This document shows, piece after piece, positions 8,907 to 16,992 of a stretch of 64,000 nucleotides of DNA. The DNA lies in the NCBI RefSeq assembly GCF_003260015.1, contig NZ_QCXS01000003.1, positions 548,315-612,314 of the forward strand, written 5' to 3'. Numbering within the stretch: position 1 is the first letter of the stretch; every line of letters begins with the position of its first letter. The notes under the pieces are model-generated. The model saw nothing but the letters and a program-made list of their open reading frames with translations. It searched no databases and was not told the origin of the DNA. This DNA is from Nakamurella deserti (GTDB lineage: Bacteria; Actinomycetota; Actinomycetes; Mycobacteriales; Nakamurellaceae). The position numbers were made by a program, and so were the translations under genes.

Positions 8907-10351
8907 CCTTCACCGCCGACACCGACGGCACCCCACCCGCGGTCTGGACCACCGCCCTCGACGCGGCGGGCCTGACGCCGTTCCCGCTCGACGCGCTCAC
9001 CCGGCTCGTCGTGGTCGCCGCCCACCCCGACGACGAGACGCTGGGAGCGGCCGGCCTTCTGGCGTCCGCGACCACGGCCGGCGTCGACATCGACGTCGTC
9101 GTCGCGTGCGACGGGGAGGCGTCCCACCCGCACTCACCCACGCACACTCCGGCGCAACTGGCCGCGATCCGCCGCGGTGAGGTCGCCGCGGCCCTGGCCG
9201 TGGTGGCGCCGGGCGCGACCATGACCCTGCTGCACCTGCCCGACGGCGGCCTGACGGACCGGCTCGCTCCGATGACCGAGGCCATCGCCCTCGTGCTGGC
9301 CCGCGGCGGCAGCGGTCCGGTGGTCGTCGTGTCGCCCTGGATCGGGGACGGCCATCCCGATCACCACGCCGCGGGAACCGCGGCGTCCGACGCCGCCCGC
9401 ACCCACCCCGGCGCGACCGTGCTGCAGTACCCGATCTGGGCGTGGCACTGGGGCACGCCGGACGCCGGGGACGTGCCGTTGCACCGGCTGCGGGCACTGC
9501 GGCTCACCGCCGCGGTGGCCGAGGCCAAGGGACGCGCGCTGGCCGCGCACCACAGCCAGGTCACCCCGCTGTCGGAGGCGCCCGGCGACGAGATGCTGCT
9601 GCCCCGGACGCTGACCGCGTTCTTCGAGGCGGGCACCGAGTACTTCCTGACCCCGGCGGCGGCCGACACCCGGCCGCCGCCCACCGCGTTCCCGGGGGTG
9701 CCCGATCCGTCGGCGTTCCCGGTGGGATCGTCCGCAGCCGCCGACGGCAGCCTGGGCCGTGGGTTCTTCGACGACTTCTACGGCGACCGGACCGACCCCT
9801 GGGAGTTCGAGACCCGCTGGTACGAGGAACGCAAGCGGGACCTGACGCTGGCGTCGCTGCCGCGTCGGCGGTTCCGGTCGGCGTTCGAGCCGGGCTGTTC
9901 GATCGGCGTGCTGACCGCGGGGCTGGCGGCCCGGAGCGACCGTCTGCTCGCCGCCGACATCGCGCGCCGTCCCCTCGATCTCGCGCGGCGACGGCTCCGT
10001 GACGCCACCCACGTCGCCTTCGAGCAGCTGCAGGTACCGCGGGACTGGCCGGCCGGGCCCTTCGACCTGGTCGTCCTGTCCGAGGTCGGGTACTACTGCG
10101 ACAGCGACGATCTCGACCGGTTGATCGACCGCGCCGTGGCGTCCCTGACCGACGACGGCGTGCTGGTGGCGTGCCACTGGCGGCATCCGGTGGCGGAGTA
10201 CCCGCTCCGCGGTGACGACGTGCACGACCGGCTCCGCGAACGGTCGGGCCTGGACGTCCTGGCCACCCATGTCGAGGCGGACTTCCGGTTGGACGTCCTC
10301 GTCCGGCCCCCGGCGGTGTCGGTGGCCGCGGCGGACGGGCTCCTCGGGTGA
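8903..10351 (+). CDS. PIG-L deacetylase fused to SAM-dependent methyltransferase
   Basis: A two-domain protein of about 482 aa. Residues ~30-250 are a PIG-L (LmbE) zinc deacetylase: AAHPDDETLGAAG holds the zinc ligands of the AHPDDE motif, and DGHPDHHAAG supplies the distal histidine. Residues ~285-470 are a class I methyltransferase of the NodS type: FEPGCSIGVLTAGLA is motif I, LLAADIARRPL the acidic loop, FDLVVLSEVGYY motif IV. It would de-N-acetylate an aminosugar and methylate the product. The GTG start overlaps the preceding gene, and the stop overlaps the GT2 gene that follows. GTG at 8900 is an alternative start. Confidence 0.87.
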   Translation: MTFTADTDGTPPAVWTTALDAAGLTPFPLDALTRLVVVAAHPDDETLGAAGLLASATTAGVDIDVVVACDGEASHPHSPTHTPAQLAAIRRGEVAAALAVVAPGATMTLLHLPDGGLTDRLAPMTEAIALVLARGGSGPVVVVSPWIGDGHPDHHAAGTAASDAARTHPGATVLQYPIWAWHWGTPDAGDVPLHRLRALRLTAAVAEAKGRALAAHHSQVTPLSEAPGDEMLLPRTLTAFFEAGTEYFLTPAAADTRPPPTAFPGVPDPSAFPVGSSAAADGSLGRGFFDDFYGDRTDPWEFETRWYEERKRDLTLASLPRRRFRSAFEPGCSIGVLTAGLAARSDRLLAADIARRPLDLARRRLRDATHVAFEQLQVPRDWPAGPFDLVVLSEVGYYCDSDDLDRLIDRAVASLTDDGVLVACHWRHPVAEYPLRGDDVHDRLRERSGLDVLATHVEADFRLDVLVRPPAVSVAAADGLLG

Positions 10352-11091
10352 CGGCGATCGACCGGATCGCCGTGGTGATCCCGGCCCGCAACGAGGAACG
10401 GCGTCTCGGGCGGGCGTTGACGGCCGTCCGCGGCGCGGCGCGCACGCTGGCCGAGTCCGCTCCCACCGTCGTCACCGACGTGGTGGTCGTGCTGGACCGC
10501 TGCACCGACGGCACCGCGGACGTGCTGCAACGGTTCCCGGAGGTGCGGGCGGTGACCAGCACGGCGGGGATGGTGGGGGCGGCGCGCCACCGCGGCGTCG
10601 GCGCGGCACTCGGCGATCCGGCCGTGCTCACCGCCCGGACCTGGATCGCCACCACCGACGCCGACTCGGTCGTCCCGGTCGACTGGTTGGGCCGGCACCT
10701 GGCCATCGCACGTGACGGCGCCGACCTGCTGCTCGGCACGGTCGTCCCAGACCCGGCCGAGCTCGACGAACGGGCCCTGGCCGCCTGGACGGCCCGGCAT
10801 CCGCAGGTGGACGGGCATCCGTACGTCCACGGCGCCAACCTCGGTGTCCGGGCCGACACCTACGTCCGGGCCGGCGGTTTCCCCGAGGTCCGGGAACACG
10901 AGGACGTCCTGCTGGCCGCGGCGGTGCGGGCCCTCGGCGGGGTGGTGGTCAGTCCGGCCGGGGGGCCGGTGCGGACCTCCGCGAGGACGGTCGGGCGGAC
11001 ACCCGGCGGGTTCGCCGAGTACCTGGGCGCCCTGCAACGGCAGGCCGGTGTCGGCGGGGAGCTGTCACCCGCCGGACTCGGCCAGCAGTGA
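10348..11091 (+). CDS. Glycosyltransferase family 2
   Basis: A 247-aa GT-A enzyme. VIPARNEERRLGRAL is the nucleotide-binding N-terminus, TTDADSVVP (near residue 101) the DxD motif, and GGFPEVREHEDVLL (near residue 178) the acceptor/catalytic-base region. It is the last gene of the coupled trio and overlaps its predecessor by 4 bp. Its 3' end overlaps the convergent ligD gene by 27 bp. Donor and acceptor are unknown. Confidence 0.87.
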   Translation: MTAIDRIAVVIPARNEERRLGRALTAVRGAARTLAESAPTVVTDVVVVLDRCTDGTADVLQRFPEVRAVTSTAGMVGAARHRGVGAALGDPAVLTARTWIATTDADSVVPVDWLGRHLAIARDGADLLLGTVVPDPAELDERALAAWTARHPQVDGHPYVHGANLGVRADTYVRAGGFPEVREHEDVLLAAAVRALGGVVVSPAGGPVRTSARTVGRTPGGFAEYLGALQRQAGVGGELSPAGLGQQ

Positions 11092-13479
11092 AGCCGCGTC
11101 CTTGTCGGGACGCAATCCCCGCCAGCTGGACGCCCGGATGCGGTGCGTGTCGGTCCATTCGGCGAAGCTGATCTCCCCGACGAGCTCCGGGTCCACCCAC
11201 ACCGCGTCCTTGCGCTCGGCGGCCGGCAGCGTGTCGGCGAACGGGGACGTGCTGCGGCGCAACGGCGCCAGCTTCGCCATCAGCGTGTCCAGCGCGGCCT
11301 GGTCGAAGCCGGTGCCCACCTTGCCGGCGTAACGCAGTCCCCCACCGTCGGGCACTCCCACGAGCAGCGACCCCAGCGAGCCGGCCCGGTTGCCGTTCCC
11401 GGGCCGGTACCCGCCGATGACGACCTCGAGGTCGTGGAAGTTCTTGATCTTCAGCCAGTTCCGCGAGCGCTTCCCCGGCCGGTACACCGAGTCCCGGCGC
11501 TTGGCGACGATCCCCTCCAGCTTGTGCGCCCGGGTGTGGGCCAGCGCGGTGGTCGCCGGACCGGGCAGCTCCTCGGGGGTGTGACAGCTGATCCCGTCGA
11601 AGGCCATCGCCGCCAGCAGCTTCCGCCGGTCGTCGTAGCGCTTGTTCAGCAACGACACGCCGTTGAGCGCCAACAGGTCGAAAGCCAGGAACTCCACGGG
11701 GATCTCGTCCCGCAGCCGGGCGATCTCGGCGGGCTGGGAGACGTTCATCCGGCGTTGCAGCCGCGAGAAGCTCGGCACCCCCGGTGTGGCGAAGGCGACG
11801 ATCTCCCCGTCCAGCACCGCGTCGAGATCACCCAGCAGCGCGGTCATCTCCACCAGCTCGGGATAGGTCGCGGTGATGTCGTTGCCGTTGCGTGACATCA
11901 GCGTGAGCTCGCCGTGCCGGACGTGGGCCAGGGCCCGGACGCCGTCCCACTTGTTCTCGTACGCCCAGGCGACACCGTCGTCGATCTCGGCGACCGTGCC
12001 CAGCGTCGCGAGCATCGGCTCCAGCTCCCGCCGGTCGACCGGCCGCCGCGCAGCGGTGGTCCCGCCGGGCTGTTCGCGGGTGCGGTGCAGCAGCCAGTTC
12101 TTGCCGTTGGTGCGGATCAGCGCGAACCGGCCCTTCGCGCGGTCCCCGCGCAACGTCATGATCACCTCGTCGGGGCGCCACTTCTCGGCCTCGTAGGTGC
12201 CCGAGTCCCAGATGGTCATCTCGCCGCCGCCGTACTCCCCGTGCGGGATGCTGCCCTCGAACGTCGCGTACTCCAGCGGATGGTCCTCGGTGTGCACGGC
12301 CAGGCGGTTGGACCGCGCGTCCTCCGGGATCCCTTTGGGCACCGCCCAGCTCACCAGCACCCCGTCGTGCTCCAGCCGCAGATCCCAGTGCAGCGCGCGG
12401 GCGTGGTGCTCCTGGATCACGAAGGTGTTCCCCGCACCCCGTGGCAGCGGGCCGGGCTCGGGCACCGGCTCCGGGGTCTTCGCCCGGTCCCGCTTGGCGC
12501 GGTAGATGGTCAGCTTCGCGCCGGGCTCCTCCTCGCTGCCCCAGCTGCCGCCGCCGCCGAACCGGCCGCCGCCGCTGACCGGGGCGTCCCGGGGCTGCGG
12601 CGCGGCCTCCGGGCCCAGGGCGGCCAGCAGGTCGCCGTCCTCCCGGGCGCGCCGGAGGACCTCGTCGAACATCAGGTGCTGCAGGTCGGGCGCCTCGATC
12701 TCCGCCCAGCTGCGGGGGGCCGCGGCCGTCGCGTGGTCCCGCCCGCGCAGTGAGTACGGCGAGATCGTCGTCTTGGCGACGCTGTTCTGACTCCAGTCGA
12801 TGAACACCTTGTCGGCCCGCAGGGCCTTGCTCATCTGCGACAGGGCGAGCTTGGGCAGCCGCCGCTGGACGGTGCGGGCGATGGCGTGCGCCCAGGTGGA
12901 GATCTCCTCGGAGCTGCGGGTGCCGTCGACCCGGGCGTAGAGGTGCAGACCCTTGCTGCCGCTGGTCACCGGGACACTGACCAGGTCCTCGGCGTCCAGG
13001 TGGTCCTTGACCGCGAACGCCACCTCCGCGCACTGCTCCAACGTCGCGCCCGGCCCCGGATCGAGGTCGAAGACCACCCGGTCCGGATGGGCCGGGGCTC
13101 CGTCCGGTCCGAAGAACCATTGCGGCACATGCAGTTCCAGTGCGGCGACCTGGGCGAACCAGACCAGCACCGCTTCGGAGTCGGCCATCGGATAGCGGAC
13201 CGTCCGGTCCTCGTGGCGCAGCGCCTGCGCCGGCACCCAGCCCGGCGCCGACACCTCGAGGTCCTTCTGGAAGAAGGAGTGCGACGCGGTGCCGTCGGGC
13301 CAGCGCTTGCGGGTGACCGGGCGCCGTCCGAGATGCGGGATCAGGATCGGCGCGATCGCCGCGTAGTAGGCGATGACGTCGCCCTTGGTCGTCCCCGACC
13401 CCGGATACAGGACCTTGTCCAGATTGCTCAGGCTCAGACGGCGGCCGTCGATCTCGACCTGCGTCGACTCCTTCGCCAC
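11065..13479 (-). CDS. ligD: Multifunctional end-joining DNA ligase LigD
   Basis: An 804-aa ATP-dependent ligase for non-homologous end joining with Ku. Domain order is polymerase, phosphoesterase, ligase, as in Mycobacterium. The polymerase domain is ~15-290 (LDKVLYPGSG; metal-binding FDLDPG at 137-142). The 3'-phosphoesterase is ~350-475 (HHARALHWDLRLEHDG from 358). The ligase domain starts near 485, with the adenylated lysine in KWDGVR (Lys510). A Gly/Pro linker lies at 300-345. Start is GTG at 13479 with a GAGG site upstream. It is divergent from ku, with 64 bp between the two starts. Confidence 0.96.
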   Translation of the reverse strand: MAKESTQVEIDGRRLSLSNLDKVLYPGSGTTKGDVIAYYAAIAPILIPHLGRRPVTRKRWPDGTASHSFFQKDLEVSAPGWVPAQALRHEDRTVRYPMADSEAVLVWFAQVAALELHVPQWFFGPDGAPAHPDRVVFDLDPGPGATLEQCAEVAFAVKDHLDAEDLVSVPVTSGSKGLHLYARVDGTRSSEEISTWAHAIARTVQRRLPKLALSQMSKALRADKVFIDWSQNSVAKTTISPYSLRGRDHATAAAPRSWAEIEAPDLQHLMFDEVLRRAREDGDLLAALGPEAAPQPRDAPVSGGGRFGGGGSWGSEEEPGAKLTIYRAKRDRAKTPEPVPEPGPLPRGAGNTFVIQEHHARALHWDLRLEHDGVLVSWAVPKGIPEDARSNRLAVHTEDHPLEYATFEGSIPHGEYGGGEMTIWDSGTYEAEKWRPDEVIMTLRGDRAKGRFALIRTNGKNWLLHRTREQPGGTTAARRPVDRRELEPMLATLGTVAEIDDGVAWAYENKWDGVRALAHVRHGELTLMSRNGNDITATYPELVEMTALLGDLDAVLDGEIVAFATPGVPSFSRLQRRMNVSQPAEIARLRDEIPVEFLAFDLLALNGVSLLNKRYDDRRKLLAAMAFDGISCHTPEELPGPATTALAHTRAHKLEGIVAKRRDSVYRPGKRSRNWLKIKNFHDLEVVIGGYRPGNGNRAGSLGSLLVGVPDGGGLRYAGKVGTGFDQAALDTLMAKLAPLRRSTSPFADTLPAAERKDAVWVDPELVGEISFAEWTDTHRIRASSWRGLRPDKDAASLLAESGG

Positions 13480-13543
13480 CGGTTGTCCTCTCAGGCCGCC
13501 CCCGCTCTGGTGTCACAGCCGACCCCGGTTCATCATGGGTCAC

Positions 13544-14509
13544 ATGCGATCCATCTGGAAAGGTTCCCTCACCTTCGGTCTGGTGAACGTCCCCATCAAG
13601 GTCTACAGCGCCACCGAGGACCACGACATCCGGTTCCGGCAGGTGCACGGCCGCGACATGGGCCGGATCCGGTACAGCCGCGTGTGCGAGAAGTGCGGTG
13701 AGGTGGTGCCGTTCGAGGACATCGAGAAGGCGTTCGAAGGTGATGACGGCCAGGTCGTGATGATCACCGACGAGGACCTCGCGTCGCTGCCCACCGACCG
13801 CAGCCACGAGATCGAGATCATCGAGTTCGTCCCCACCGACCAGATCGACCCGCTGATGTACGACAAGCCGTACTACCTGGAACCGGCGACCAAGTCGCCC
13901 AAGGCGTACGTGCTGCTGCGCAAGACGCTGGAGCAGACGGACCGGATCGCCATCGCCAAGTTCGCGCTACGGCAGAAGCAGCGGCTCGCGGTGCTGCGGG
14001 TGCGTGACGACGTGCTGGTCGTGCAGACCCTGCTGTGGCCCGACGAGGTCCGCGCCGCCGAGTTCTCCGGCATCTCCGACGACGTCACCATCAGCGACAA
14101 GGAGCTGAAGATGGCGGTGTCGCTGGTCGACAGCTTCGCCGCCGACTTCAAGCCCGAGGACTTCGTCGACGAGTACCGTGCCGAGCTCGAGCAGATGATC
14201 GACGCCAAGCTCGAGGGGGGCGACGCCTTCCCCGCGGAGGAGACCTCCGACGGCGAGGACGCCGAGGTGCTCGACCTGCTCGCCGCGCTGCAGCGCAGCG
14301 TGGAGCGGCAGAAGGGCGGCGGCGCGGCCGCCGACGCAGACAAGCCCGCCGCCACGAAGAAGGCCGACCCGGAGCCCGAGGACAAGCCCGCCCCCAAGCG
14401 CCGGGCGCCCGCCAAGCCCCGCGCGACCGCCGCCAAGAAGGCCGACGCCGACGCCGACGGGGCTGCCGCGAAGCCGGCCGCCCGGACCCGGAAGGCCAAG
14501 TCCGCCTGA
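13544..14509 (+). CDS. ku: Non-homologous end joining protein Ku
   Basis: A 321-aa Ku homologue that encircles double-strand ends and recruits LigD. MRSIWKGSLTFGLVNVP is the family N-terminus, which fixes the start at ATG 13544 rather than 13535. The Ku core spans ~1-255. The last ~55 residues form a Lys/Ala/Pro-rich tail of the kind that helps mycobacterial Ku load on DNA. Convergence with no other repair gene and divergence from ligD make a compact NHEJ locus. A 53-bp hairpin follows 11 nt after the stop. Confidence 0.96.
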   Translation: MRSIWKGSLTFGLVNVPIKVYSATEDHDIRFRQVHGRDMGRIRYSRVCEKCGEVVPFEDIEKAFEGDDGQVVMITDEDLASLPTDRSHEIEIIEFVPTDQIDPLMYDKPYYLEPATKSPKAYVLLRKTLEQTDRIAIAKFALRQKQRLAVLRVRDDVLVVQTLLWPDEVRAAEFSGISDDVTISDKELKMAVSLVDSFAADFKPEDFVDEYRAELEQMIDAKLEGGDAFPAEETSDGEDAEVLDLLAALQRSVERQKGGGAAADADKPAATKKADPEPEDKPAPKRRAPAKPRATAAKKADADADGAAAKPAARTRKAKSA

Positions 14510-14519
14510 GTCCGGGTCC

Positions 14520-14574
14520 CCAGGTTTCGGGGTGATTGTGTTCGCTGAGCAGTCACAATCACCCCGAAACCTGG
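14520..14574. repeat. Hairpin repeat copy 1 (left flank of endonuclease cassette)
   Basis: A perfect 21-bp inverted repeat (14520-14540 with 14554-14574) around a 13-nt loop TTCGCTGAGCAGT. It is 48/53 identical to the hairpin at 15487-15539. It could act as the ku terminator, but the conserved loop and length suggest a member of a dispersed repeat family. Confidence 0.85.
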
Positions 14575-14625
14575 CGTTGTGGATGGGGACGGCGGGCGAC
14601 GGCACGACCCTGTCAGGGTCGCGCG

Positions 14626-15501
14626 ATGCAGGATCTACGTCTCATCGCGCGCCAGGAGGGGCTGATCAGCCGGCAGCAGGCGCTGACGGCGGGTCTCAGC
14701 CCGTCGGCGATCACCCGCCGCATCTCCACGGGCCAGTGGGTCCGGGTGCTACCCGGGGTGTACCGCCACCTCGCGAGCCCGGTGTCGGACCTGATGTGGG
14801 TGCACGCCGCGCAGCTGTGGCTCGGTCGGGCCATGGTGCTGCACGGGAACTGGGCGGCGTGGTGGCACGACCTGCGTCCCGAGCCGTCCGGGCCCGTCAC
14901 TGTCACCGTCCCGCGTCACGCACGGAGCCGGTCACACGCCTACGTGAAACTTCGCCGGCGCGACCTCGAGCCGGTCGACGTCGTCGAGCTCCGAGGTGTC
15001 CGGGTCACGACCCGCCAGCTGACCGCACTGGAGAACGCTCGGCTGCCGGACGGCCAGAACACCTTCGACCGGGCGTTGCAACGTCACGTCAGGGTGCCCG
15101 AGCTCGAGCGCACCATCACCCGGTTGTGGCACGCCTACGGTGTGATCGCGGCGCGGGACTCGTTGTCGCTCGCCACGGACGGGACGGTTTCCCCGCCGGA
15201 GCGGACCCTCGCCGCTGCGCTGCGCGGTGCCGGCGTGGACCAGATCCGTGCCGGCGTCACCGTGGTGGCCGGCGGTCGCCAGTTCTGGCTCGACTTCGCC
15301 GACGTGCGACGCAAGCTCGCGATCGAGGTCGACGGCGTCAAGGCCCACACCGACCCCGCCGTGTTCGCCTCCGACCGCACCCGGCAGAACCTGCTGATCC
15401 GCGACGGCTGGACGGTGCTGCGCTACACGCCCTGGCAGATACGCGAGGACGTTACCGCGATCATCGCCGAGATCCGTTCCACCTTGCAGCTTTCGGGGTG
15501 A
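14626..15501 (+). CDS. AbiEi-type N-terminal domain + DUF559 endonuclease-like protein
   Basis: A 291-aa protein. Residues ~1-60 form a winged-helix of the AbiEi antitoxin N-terminal type (LIARQEGLISRQQALTAG, then AITRRISTGQWVRVLPGVYR). Residues ~190-285 form a DUF559/Vsr-like PD-(D/E)XK nuclease fold: SPPERTL, FWLDFAD, LAIEVDG and DGWTVLRYT supply the usual acidic and Arg residues. Start at ATG 14626; the frame is open further upstream through hairpin 1. The stop TGA lies inside the left arm of hairpin 2. Such genes are abundant in actinobacteria, often as solitary antitoxin-like or endonuclease-like ORFs without a proven role. Confidence 0.8.
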   Translation: MQDLRLIARQEGLISRQQALTAGLSPSAITRRISTGQWVRVLPGVYRHLASPVSDLMWVHAAQLWLGRAMVLHGNWAAWWHDLRPEPSGPVTVTVPRHARSRSHAYVKLRRRDLEPVDVVELRGVRVTTRQLTALENARLPDGQNTFDRALQRHVRVPELERTITRLWHAYGVIAARDSLSLATDGTVSPPERTLAAALRGAGVDQIRAGVTVVAGGRQFWLDFADVRRKLAIEVDGVKAHTDPAVFASDRTRQNLLIRDGWTVLRYTPWQIREDVTAIIAEIRSTLQLSG

Positions 15502-15539
15502 TCGTGTTCGCTCAGCGGTCACGATCACCCCGAAACCTG
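15487..15539. repeat. Hairpin repeat copy 2 (right flank of endonuclease cassette)
   Basis: A 20-bp inverted repeat with one mismatch (15487-15506 with 15520-15539) around the 13-nt loop TTCGCTCAGCGGT. Of five differences from copy 1, two form a T-A to C-G compensatory swap within the stem. It holds the stop codon of the upstream gene and ends 8 nt before the convergent urtE stop, so it may also terminate both. Confidence 0.85.
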
Positions 15540-15547
15540 ACACGGGC

Positions 15548-16240
15548 TCAGATGGCCATCGCCTCGCGGACGGACCCCGCCGATTCCCGGCCGCCGTCCC
15601 CGGTGGCGCTGACGCGGCCGGAGGCCAGCACGTAGTAGCGGCTGGAGGCGTCCAGCGCGAAGCCGACGTGCTGCTCGATGAGCAGCACCGAGAGGCCGCC
15701 CCGGGCGGCCAGGTCGATCACGGTCCGCTGGATGTCGGCGACGATCGACGGCTGGATGCCCTCGGTCGGCTCGTCGAGGATGAGCACCCGCGGCTCGGTG
15801 ATCAGTGCCCGGGCGATCGCCAGCTGCTGCCGCTGGCCGCCGGACAGCAGGCCGGCCTTGCGGCCGCTCAGCTCGGCGAGCACCGGGAACATGGTCAGCG
15901 CCTCGTCGATCAGCTCGCGGCCCCGCCGCCGGCCGTCCGCAACCACCTGGAGGTTCTCCATCGTGGTCAGCTGCCCGAACGACTGCTGCCCCTGCGGCAC
16001 GTACGCCATCCCGCGGGCGACCCGTTGGTACGGCCGCAACCCGGTGATGTCCTCGCCGTCGAGCAGCACCCGGCCCGAGCGGACCTTGAGCAGCCCCATG
16101 GCCGCCCTGATCAGGGTCGACTTGCCAGCCCCGTTGTGCCCCATCACCGCGGCCACCCCGTCGGCGGGCACCTCCACGGTCACCCCGTGCAGCACGTCGG
16201 ACCGGGTGTAGCCGACGGTCACATCGATCAACGACAGCAT
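15548..16240 (-). CDS. urtE: Urea ABC transporter ATP-binding protein UrtE
   Basis: A 230-aa ATPase of the LivF-like class, one of two that power urea uptake. Walker A is GHNGAGKSTL, the signature LSGGQRQQLAIARAL, and Walker B with the UrtE-typical continuation LILDEPTEGIQPS. Start ATG at 16240 overlaps the urtD stop by one base (TGATG). Last gene of urtABCDE; the frame is open far upstream but only across urtD. Confidence 0.93.
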   Translation of the reverse strand: MLSLIDVTVGYTRSDVLHGVTVEVPADGVAAVMGHNGAGKSTLIRAAMGLLKVRSGRVLLDGEDITGLRPYQRVARGMAYVPQGQQSFGQLTTMENLQVVADGRRRGRELIDEALTMFPVLAELSGRKAGLLSGGQRQQLAIARALITEPRVLILDEPTEGIQPSIVADIQRTVIDLAARGGLSVLLIEQHVGFALDASSRYYVLASGRVSATGDGGRESAGSVREAMAI

Positions 16241-16992
16241 CAGATCTCCACTCCGGACGAGGCGGCGGTGCCGAGATACACGGCCTGCACACGTGGGTCG
16301 GCCTGCACCTGGGCGACCGAGCCCTCCGACAGCACCTTGCCGGCGGCCAGCACGGTGACGGACTTGGCGAAGCTGCGCATGAAGTCCATGTCGTGCTCGA
16401 CGATGACCACCGTGCGTTCCTGCGAGATGCGTTGCAGCAACTCGCCGGTGGCGTTGCGTTCGTCGTGGCTCATGCCGGCGACGGGCTCGTCGAGGAGCAG
16501 CAGCTGGGCGTTCTGCACCAGCAGCATCCCGATCTCCAGCCACTGTTTCTGCCCGTGCGACAGGACGCCGGCGAGCGTGTCGACCTGAGCGGTCAGCCGG
16601 ATCGTCTCCAGCGCGGCGGTGACCTCCGCGGGCACACCGGCCCGCCGCCGGAGCAGGGTCAGCGGCGTCCGTCCCGCCCCGGCGGCGATGTCGAGATTCT
16701 GCAGGACCGTGAGGTCCTCGAACACGGTCGAGGTCTGGAACGTCCGGCCGACGCCGAGGCGGGAGATCCGGTGGACCTTGCGGCCCTGCAGTTGGTTCCC
16801 GGCGAACTCGATGTGACCGGTGGAGTCCACCAGACCGGAGATGGCGTCGATGATCGTCGTCTTGCCGGCGCCGTTGGGTCCGATGAGGAACCGCAGGTCG
16901 CCCTTGAGGACCGTCAGGTCGACGGCGTCGACGGCGACGAACCCGTCGAAGGAGACCGTCAGCTTGCTGATCTCGAGGTAGTCGGTCGCCAT
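16240..16992 (-). CDS. urtD: Urea ABC transporter ATP-binding protein UrtD
   Basis: A 250-aa LivG-like ATPase. Walker A is GPNGAGKTTIIDAISG near residue 38, the variant signature LSHGQKQWLEIGMLL is typical of UrtD, and Walker B is LLLLDEPVAGMS. Start ATG at 16992 shares one base with the urtC stop. It pairs with UrtE on the cytoplasmic face of UrtB/UrtC. Confidence 0.93.
   Translation of the reverse strand: MATDYLEISKLTVSFDGFVAVDAVDLTVLKGDLRFLIGPNGAGKTTIIDAISGLVDSTGHIEFAGNQLQGRKVHRISRLGVGRTFQTSTVFEDLTVLQNLDIAAGAGRTPLTLLRRRAGVPAEVTAALETIRLTAQVDTLAGVLSHGQKQWLEIGMLLVQNAQLLLLDEPVAGMSHDERNATGELLQRISQERTVVIVEHDMDFMRSFAKSVTVLAAGKVLSEGSVAQVQADPRVQAVYLGTAASSGVEI

Noticed and set aside
14520-14574. 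Hairpin 1 as a simple Rho-independent terminator of ku
   Set aside because: It could end ku transcripts, but there is no U-tract and a near-identical copy with the same loop sits 0.97 kb away, so a repeat element explains more.
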